Assembly (NCBI GenBank): GCA_051122655.1
Contig: CP182107.1
Location: 1,240,001 to 1,304,000, forward strand
DNA from: Pasteurella sp030783905
GTDB taxonomy: Bacteria > Pseudomonadota > Gammaproteobacteria > Enterobacterales > Pasteurellaceae
Length of the DNA: 64,000 nucleotides
Direction: 5' to 3'
Both the position numbers and the translations under genes were made by a program. Below the pieces are notes generated by a model. It did no database searches, was not told the DNA's origin, and saw only the letters and a list, made by a program, of their open reading frames with translations. Position 1 is the stretch's first letter, and each line of letters begins with the position of its first letter. This document shows positions 59,450 to 64,000 of this stretch, piece after piece.

Positions 59450-60901
59450 TTACCTCTCTAAAATTAAAAAAGAAAAGAAAATTGAAAGTGCGAGTAAATC
59501 CGCACTGCCACCTGCACTAAGATTTTTTTCAATACAGGCATGATCAAATGTTATTAAGTGCGTTGTTAACCAAGAAAAATCATGATGGGTTTGTGGTTGT
59601 TGAAGTAGCCAACGCGCTTGCTGTTGCATGAAGTGTAACCCCTCTAATCCGCCTCGATTGACCACATTGGTATCTTGGTTTTCAGAGATTAAACGTAATA
59701 ACAAAATCAGCCGTTGATGCTGCCATTGCTCACCGGTAATTGCTTGTTTTGGTAAATTGGTTGACTGAAAATAAGCAGGAAAATATTTACGGATAAGCGG
59801 AAAACCTTGTTCGGCTTCCCCTCTCGCGCCTTTAAGACCATATTGACGAAATAAACGTACCCCCGCAGTGAGTGGTAAATTAGTGGGATAATCGCTGAAT
59901 TCTTGACAGATTCCTTTCGTGCATAACGCCACGCCTTCGCAGACTTGTGCCATACTTGCTAAAGAAAAGCACGGAAGGTTTAATGGAGATTGAGAGTGTT
60001 TTTCCAGTTTCTGCTTAAACCAACGTCCTACCATGGCACACACCAGCCCGAAAGCAAAAATCGCGCCTTTGTGTGTATTCACACCTTTTGTGGCGCACAA
60101 CATTGCCTGCTCAGCTTGTTGACCTAAAGGGCGGAGTACTGGCAATAATTTGCTTTCAATCAGGTCACAGGTGGCCATACCCAATTCAACAAATTTGACG
60201 AAAAAAGGACGCAAGGCAAGGGCACTAGCTTGAAAGGTGGATAAATCCATATCGTGATGTGAACCGGAATTGGCGCTATCTACCAAACTCGGTTTTGGGG
60301 TCAACATGGCTTCTTCTACCAACGCTTGATATGCCCACTCGCCTACTTGCTCTGCCCATAGATGTTGTGCAACAAGGCGTTGTGCAGCAGATAAAATATG
60401 CTCAACCGAATGTTGACGAGAACGAGCACAAATTTTGGCATATTCATCACACAATAAGCATTGGCGTGGTGCAAAACCTAAGTCGGTACGGGACCACAAT
60501 TTACCTTGTGCATCAATCACATCCATATCCCACAAGCGTGCGATCGGCAGGCTATCTTCTATTTCAATAGTGTGGGCTTTTAATAGTGCTGCTTCAATGG
60601 GCAGTACAAAAATCGCTTCATGGCCAGTGACTAAGGAGTGAATAAAAGAAGCGGTGGGCATCAGATTTAATTGTGTAAAAAGTGCGGTCAGATTTTCTAA
60701 ACTTTTCTCAAAAACATAATCAAACAGCCTATTTTTCTTCACCTCTCCCATCGCAACAAGGGTAACGGATAACAGGGTTTGTCCATATTTTTCACGACAT
60801 TCTCGTTGTAAAGCTGCTCGCTTTTCACGCGCATCCAGTAATGCCATTAACGATACTTTTTCACCTGAAAGAGACAATATTTGATTCAATTTGTGCCACA
60901 T
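59450..60901 (-). CDS. citXG: Bifunctional CitXG: holo-ACP synthase and triphosphoribosyl-dephospho-CoA synthase
   Basis: Makes and attaches the citrate-lyase prosthetic group. The N-terminal ~180 aa are CitX (ARLWDMDVIDAQGKLWSRTD and RQCLLCDEYAKICARSR), transferring the group to apo-CitD. The rest is CitG (VEEAMLTPKPSLVDSANSGSHHDM cut to its core KPSLVDSANSGSHHDMDL), which forms triphosphoribosyl-dephospho-CoA from ATP and dephospho-CoA; NTHKGAIFAFGL is its second signature. It is 483 aa in one frame, the fusion also found in Haemophilus; enterics have two genes. ATG 60901 follows GAGTGG. The upstream gap contains an inverted-USS terminator. Confidence 0.92.
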   Translation of the reverse strand: MWHKLNQILSLSGEKVSLMALLDAREKRAALQRECREKYGQTLLSVTLVAMGEVKKNRLFDYVFEKSLENLTALFTQLNLMPTASFIHSLVTGHEAIFVLPIEAALLKAHTIEIEDSLPIARLWDMDVIDAQGKLWSRTDLGFAPRQCLLCDEYAKICARSRQHSVEHILSAAQRLVAQHLWAEQVGEWAYQALVEEAMLTPKPSLVDSANSGSHHDMDLSTFQASALALRPFFVKFVELGMATCDLIESKLLPVLRPLGQQAEQAMLCATKGVNTHKGAIFAFGLVCAMVGRWFKQKLEKHSQSPLNLPCFSLASMAQVCEGVALCTKGICQEFSDYPTNLPLTAGVRLFRQYGLKGARGEAEQGFPLIRKYFPAYFQSTNLPKQAITGEQWQHQRLILLLRLISENQDTNVVNRGGLEGLHFMQQQARWLLQQPQTHHDFSWLTTHLITFDHACIEKNLSAGGSADLLALSIFFSFLILER

Positions 60902-60914
60902 CTACCACTCACGC

Positions 60915-60964
60915 CCAAAAAAAGTGCGGTTCATTTCCAACACCTTTTGGAAACTACACCGCAC
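60915..60964 (-). terminator. Inverted uptake-signal hairpin between citF and citXG
   Basis: GTGCGGT (60958-60964 complement) and ACCGCAC (60924-60930 complement) close a stem with an inner TTTCCA/TGGAAA helix; on minus seven T follow. A full intrinsic terminator inside the cluster, 14 bases ahead of the citXG start. Confidence 0.8.
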
Positions 60965-60986
60965 GACATCATTTCAACCACCGAGC

Positions 60987-62498
60987 CTATGCTTTGACTT
61001 GATAGACTGTATCAATCACGGAACCATCACGATAACGCACTACCGCAACAGGCTTGTCAGTAAACGCAATTGCTTTTGGTCTACCTGTGATGGCATAAGC
61101 TTTTTCCATTAATTGTTCAATCGTGAAAAGTTGAATGCCCGCTTGAGTTAAGCAGTCAATTAGATCAACCCGTGTTGGATTAACCGCCACACCATGATCA
61201 GTCACTAAAATATCGATATTCTCGCCTGGCGTAACCGTGGTGATCACTTCTTCTACAACGGTTGGAATACGTCCTCGTACTAAAGGGGCGACAATAATCG
61301 CGACCTGTGCCGAGGCGGCAGTATCACAATGTCCGCCTGATGCCCCTCGAATAACGCCATCCGATCCAGTAAGCACATTAACATTAAAGTGTTTATCAAT
61401 TTCTAAAGCACTTAGAATCACGACATCTAAACGCTCCACAGAGGCGCCTTTTGAACTAAAATTGGCATATTGATTCGCAGAGACTTCAATATGATTTGGA
61501 TTACGCGCTAAGGATGCCGCCGCGTCTTTATCAAAACTTTGTACATCAATTAATTTTTCAATTAAGCCCGCTTCATGTAATGCCACCATCGTGGAAGTGA
61601 TCCCGCCTAAAGCAAAACTCGCGGTAATCTTCTCTCGACGCATTTTATCGGCAAGGAAACGGGTGACCGCTAACGAGGCGCCCCCAGTCCCTGTTTGCAA
61701 CGAAAAGCCTTGTTTAAAATAGCCTGAGGCAAAAATCACTTCCGCCGCTTTACGAGCAATTAATAATTCACGAGGATTGGTGGTCATCCGAGTGGCACCG
61801 CCTCCAATTTTTTTCGCATCCCCAACCGCATCCACTTGCACAATGAAATCCACTTTGTCTTGCCCAATACTGATTGGATTATGCGGATATTCGGCAAATT
61901 CTTCAGTTAATAGCACGACTTTATCGGCATATTCCGCGTCAATGCGTGCATAACCTAAAGAACCGCATTGATTTTTTCCGCTAAACCCGTTGGCATTACC
62001 AAATTGGTCGCAACAAGGTACACCTAAAAAAGCAATATCAATTTTAAGTTCACCACTTTTAATTAAATGCACGCGTCCACCATGTGAATGGATAGTCACC
62101 GGCTCTGCCATCAATCCCTTGGAGATTTCATCTGCTAATTCGCCACGCAACCCCGAAGAATAAATTTTACGTACCACCCCTTTTTTAATATGCTCAATGA
62201 GTGGGAAATGGCTATCAATCAGGGAACTGGAGGCTAAGACTAAATCTTTAAACCCCATTTCAGCGATTTTTGCCATCACTTGATTCACAATAAAATCACC
62301 GCCACGGAATGCATGGTGGAAAGAAATCGTCATGCCATTTTGTAAGCCTGAGCGTCGAATCGCGTCCTCTAAGGAATGGCAAATTTTGCGTTGTTTTTGG
62401 GTACGTTGTAAGGATTCTGATTTAGCAACTGGCTGATAAGCCTGTAATAGTGAAGAGGTACTTAATAGATTTGTCACACGTTGTTCTCTGGTTTTCAT
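60987..62498 (-). CDS. citF: Citrate lyase alpha subunit (citrate:acetyl-ACP transferase)
   Basis: Swaps the acetyl group on CitD-bound cofactor for citrate, giving citryl-ACP. It is 503 aa. Family marks are GLQNGMTISFHHAFRGGDF near the start, SSGLRGELADEISKGLM, GGGATRMTTNPRELLIARKA, the GTGGASLAVTRFLADKM block and SGGHCDTAASAQVAIIVAPL. It lies five bases after citE. Confidence 0.95.
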   Translation of the reverse strand: MKTREQRVTNLLSTSSLLQAYQPVAKSESLQRTQKQRKICHSLEDAIRRSGLQNGMTISFHHAFRGGDFIVNQVMAKIAEMGFKDLVLASSSLIDSHFPLIEHIKKGVVRKIYSSGLRGELADEISKGLMAEPVTIHSHGGRVHLIKSGELKIDIAFLGVPCCDQFGNANGFSGKNQCGSLGYARIDAEYADKVVLLTEEFAEYPHNPISIGQDKVDFIVQVDAVGDAKKIGGGATRMTTNPRELLIARKAAEVIFASGYFKQGFSLQTGTGGASLAVTRFLADKMRREKITASFALGGITSTMVALHEAGLIEKLIDVQSFDKDAAASLARNPNHIEVSANQYANFSSKGASVERLDVVILSALEIDKHFNVNVLTGSDGVIRGASGGHCDTAASAQVAIIVAPLVRGRIPTVVEEVITTVTPGENIDILVTDHGVAVNPTRVDLIDCLTQAGIQLFTIEQLMEKAYAITGRPKAIAFTDKPVAVVRYRDGSVIDTVYQVKA

Positions 62499-62503
62499 CT
62501 TAC

Positions 62504-63379
62504 TTACTCCTCACGAATCCCTGACTGTGCACGTTGTAAAACGAGTTTTGCTCGCTCAATAATTGGCGTATCAATCATTTTTCCATTTAAGGAAACCACG
62601 CCTAGACCTTGTTGTTCCGCCTCTTGTGCGGCAGCAATAATTTTGTTGGCTTGATCCACGTCTTTTTGGCTTGGCGCAAATAAATTATGCAATAATTCAA
62701 TTTGGCGAGGATTAATCAACGATTTACCATCAAAACCGAGTTGCTTAATCAGTGCCGCTTCTTGTAAAAAACCCGCTTCGTTATTGGCATTAGAATAAAC
62801 GGTGTCAAAGGCTTGAATACCCGCGGCTCGAGCAGCTTGCAATAAACTACAACGAGCAAATAACAACTCGATACCCTCTGCTGAACGTTCAGTTTTTAAA
62901 CTGCGCACATAATCTTCGGCCCCTAGCGCAATGCCTATTAAGCGTGGTGAGGCGGTGGCAATTTGATTGGCTTGGGTAATCCCGAGTGCCGATTCAATTG
63001 CCGCTAAAATTTTGGTGCTGCCTACTTCACGTCCACAAGCTCGCTCAATGTCCGTCATAGCCTGATCCAGTGCGATCACCTCTTCTGCACGCTCTGTTTT
63101 TGGCATACGCACAATATCGACACCCGCTCTCACCACCGCATTGAGATCCAATAAGCCGAATTCAGATTCCAGTGGATTAATCCGCACAATAGTTTCTATT
63201 TCTTGATATAGTGGGTGCTGTAAAGCATGCGCAACTAATAAACGTGCGCTGTCTTTTTCTTTTAATGCCACCGCGTCTTCTAAATCGAACATAATGGCAT
63301 CAGGTTGGTATATAAAACTATTACTGATCATTGCCGCATTCGATCCTGGCACAAACAACATACTGCGTCTTAATTTCAT
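62504..63379 (-). CDS. citE: Citrate lyase beta subunit (citryl-ACP lyase)
   Basis: Cleaves citryl-ACP to acetyl-ACP and oxaloacetate. From ATG 63379 (MKLRRSMLFVPGSNAAMI) it is 291 aa; the ATG overlaps the citD stop (ATGA), so the open frame to 63394 is excluded. HpcH/HpaI aldolase motifs are MFDLEDAVALKEKD, IVRINPLESEFG, ILAAIESALGI and ALGAEDYVRSL. Confidence 0.95.
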   Translation of the reverse strand: MKLRRSMLFVPGSNAAMISNSFIYQPDAIMFDLEDAVALKEKDSARLLVAHALQHPLYQEIETIVRINPLESEFGLLDLNAVVRAGVDIVRMPKTERAEEVIALDQAMTDIERACGREVGSTKILAAIESALGITQANQIATASPRLIGIALGAEDYVRSLKTERSAEGIELLFARCSLLQAARAAGIQAFDTVYSNANNEAGFLQEAALIKQLGFDGKSLINPRQIELLHNLFAPSQKDVDQANKIIAAAQEAEQQGLGVVSLNGKMIDTPIIERAKLVLQRAQSGIREE

Positions 63380-63666
63380 AGTAATGTCTCCCACTGAATA
63401 GGTTCATCACTTGCACGTAATAATGCGGTTTTCAAACGTGCACGTAATACACAATCAAGCGCACCTTTGTCTTCCACAATAATTTGCGCTTGTGTGATGC
63501 CCAAGGTGGCTAAGACATTTTCAACAGTCGCTTGAATAGCTTCACCAAACTGTTTGCCTACGGAACTATTAATCTCAATATCTAACCCGACATTCGATGG
63601 TTCAACACGAATTAACGCATCGCTCGACTCTAAGGTGCCTGCTAACGCAGGTTTAATTATTTTCAT
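63376..63666 (-). CDS. citD: Citrate lyase acyl carrier protein (gamma subunit)
   Basis: Carrier of the phosphoribosyl-dephospho-CoA group. It is 96 aa; the modified serine is in ALAGTLESSDALIRVEP near residue 14. The rest follows the family: VGLDIEINSSVGKQFGEAI and ALDCVLRARLKTALLRA. It overlaps citC by 14 bases and citE by four, which keeps subunit translation coupled. Confidence 0.95.
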   Translation of the reverse strand: MKIIKPALAGTLESSDALIRVEPSNVGLDIEINSSVGKQFGEAIQATVENVLATLGITQAQIIVEDKGALDCVLRARLKTALLRASDEPIQWETLL

Positions 63667-64000
63667 ATTTGTTTCCTTTATGATGAATTAAATCCGTGGA
63701 TTCCCCGTTTAACCAAACAGGCAAACGGTCTGATTTTTCCCGATATTTTTGCGCTAAATAGCGAAGTGTCGTTTGAGGAACGAAATGACTGAGAGCTTGC
63801 CAATCTTGATTTTTTAATAACTGACGGACGCGAGAAGCAGAAATGGGCTCACCAGCATAATAGTTACGTTCAAGCTCGATCACTTGAATCGGTGCGGAGG
63901 AGAGCTGGGCTTGTTCAAGCCAATAATGCATTTTTTGGTTGTATTGATGCGTGATTGCACAAATCGGCTCAGTGCCCACAAAACGATGCGTAATCCCCAA
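63653..64000 (-). CDS. citC: [Citrate (pro-3S)-lyase] ligase CitC, C-terminal part (runs off window)
   Basis: Acetylates the CitD cofactor with ATP and acetate, activating citrate lyase. Only the last 115 codons are here; the start is beyond 64000. The fragment ends a nucleotidyltransferase domain: VGTEPICAITHQYNQKMHYW, VIELERNYYAGEPISASRVRQ with the ISxSxVR nucleotide motif. First visible gene of citCDEF-XG-T. No citAB two-component genes can be seen in the window. Confidence 0.93.
   Translation of the reverse strand: MGITHRFVGTEPICAITHQYNQKMHYWLEQAQLSSAPIQVIELERNYYAGEPISASRVRQLLKNQDWQALSHFVPQTTLRYLAQKYREKSDRLPVWLNGESTDLIHHKGNKYENN

Noticed and set aside
1..64000. CRISPR array, prophage, insertion sequence or rRNA operon
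   Set aside because: No regularly spaced repeats, no transposase or phage structural gene and no rRNA sequence were seen anywhere in the window.

Overview
The window is chromosomal DNA of a member of the Pasteurellaceae, most likely Pasteurella multocida or a very close relative. Three things point there. The uptake signal AAAGTGCGGT and its complement recur throughout, often as inverted pairs that act as terminators. Gene neighbourhoods match Haemophilus/Pasteurella (ptfA-pilBCD divergent from ampD; proC-MFS-xerD; citCDEFXG-citT). The pilin looks like the PtfA type IV fimbrial subunit. Almost everything is housekeeping and densely packed, with repeated TAATG and ATGA stop/start overlaps.

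Layout. 1-4.5 kb (minus strand): start of the division/cell-wall cluster mraZ-rsmH-ftsL-ftsI-murE, with a four-repeat MraZ operator in front. 4.7-6.2 kb: a CstA-type carbon-starvation transporter behind a CRP site. 6.5-10.2 kb: fecBCDE ferric-citrate-type ABC importer with a Fur box, but no fecA or fecIR beside it. 10.5-13.4 kb: artPIQM arginine importer. 13.5-19.1 kb: gmhA, hpt, a strong candidate for an unannotated Fur-controlled small RNA, pmbA, yjgA, hflKC. 19.3-25.1 kb: a phosphopantetheinyl transferase and the thrABC operon with a readable threonine/isoleucine leader peptide and attenuator.

25.2-28.3 kb: yggS, then the only clearly accessory stretch. It is an AT-rich island with an acidic orphan protein, a 215-aa HTH protein behind inverted/direct repeats, a gene-free segment of stacked hairpins ending in a terminator, and an orphan HicA-like small protein. 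28.3-34.3 kb: yecE, rnhA/dnaQ, two tandem tRNA-Asp genes, yedE, der. 34.3-45.6 kb: ftsP-plsC, lpxH, efp/epmB (a translation-factor modification pair), oapA, a cyclase-family hydrolase, rdgC, proC-MFS-xerD.

45.6-53.6 kb: hibernation factor; an alanine/glycine symporter under a tandem glycine riboswitch; GNAT-yacG-coaE running with the type IV pilus/competence operon ptfA-pilB-pilC-pilD; ampD. A CRP-S (Sxy-dependent) site lies between ptfA and ampD. 53.6-54.2 kb: an AT-rich spacer with two perfect and two near-perfect DnaA boxes. 54.2-57.8 kb: rppH-TSUP permease-lgt-thyA-tadA. 58.0-64.0 kb: citrate fermentation cluster citC(partial)-citD-citE-citF-citXG-citT, with an inverted-USS terminator between citF and citXG.

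No insertion sequence, prophage, rRNA operon or CRISPR array was seen. Citrate turns up twice, as fermentable carbon (citT plus citrate lyase) and as a possible iron carrier (fecBCDE). All similarity statements come from reading the sequence and recalling family features; no search was run.
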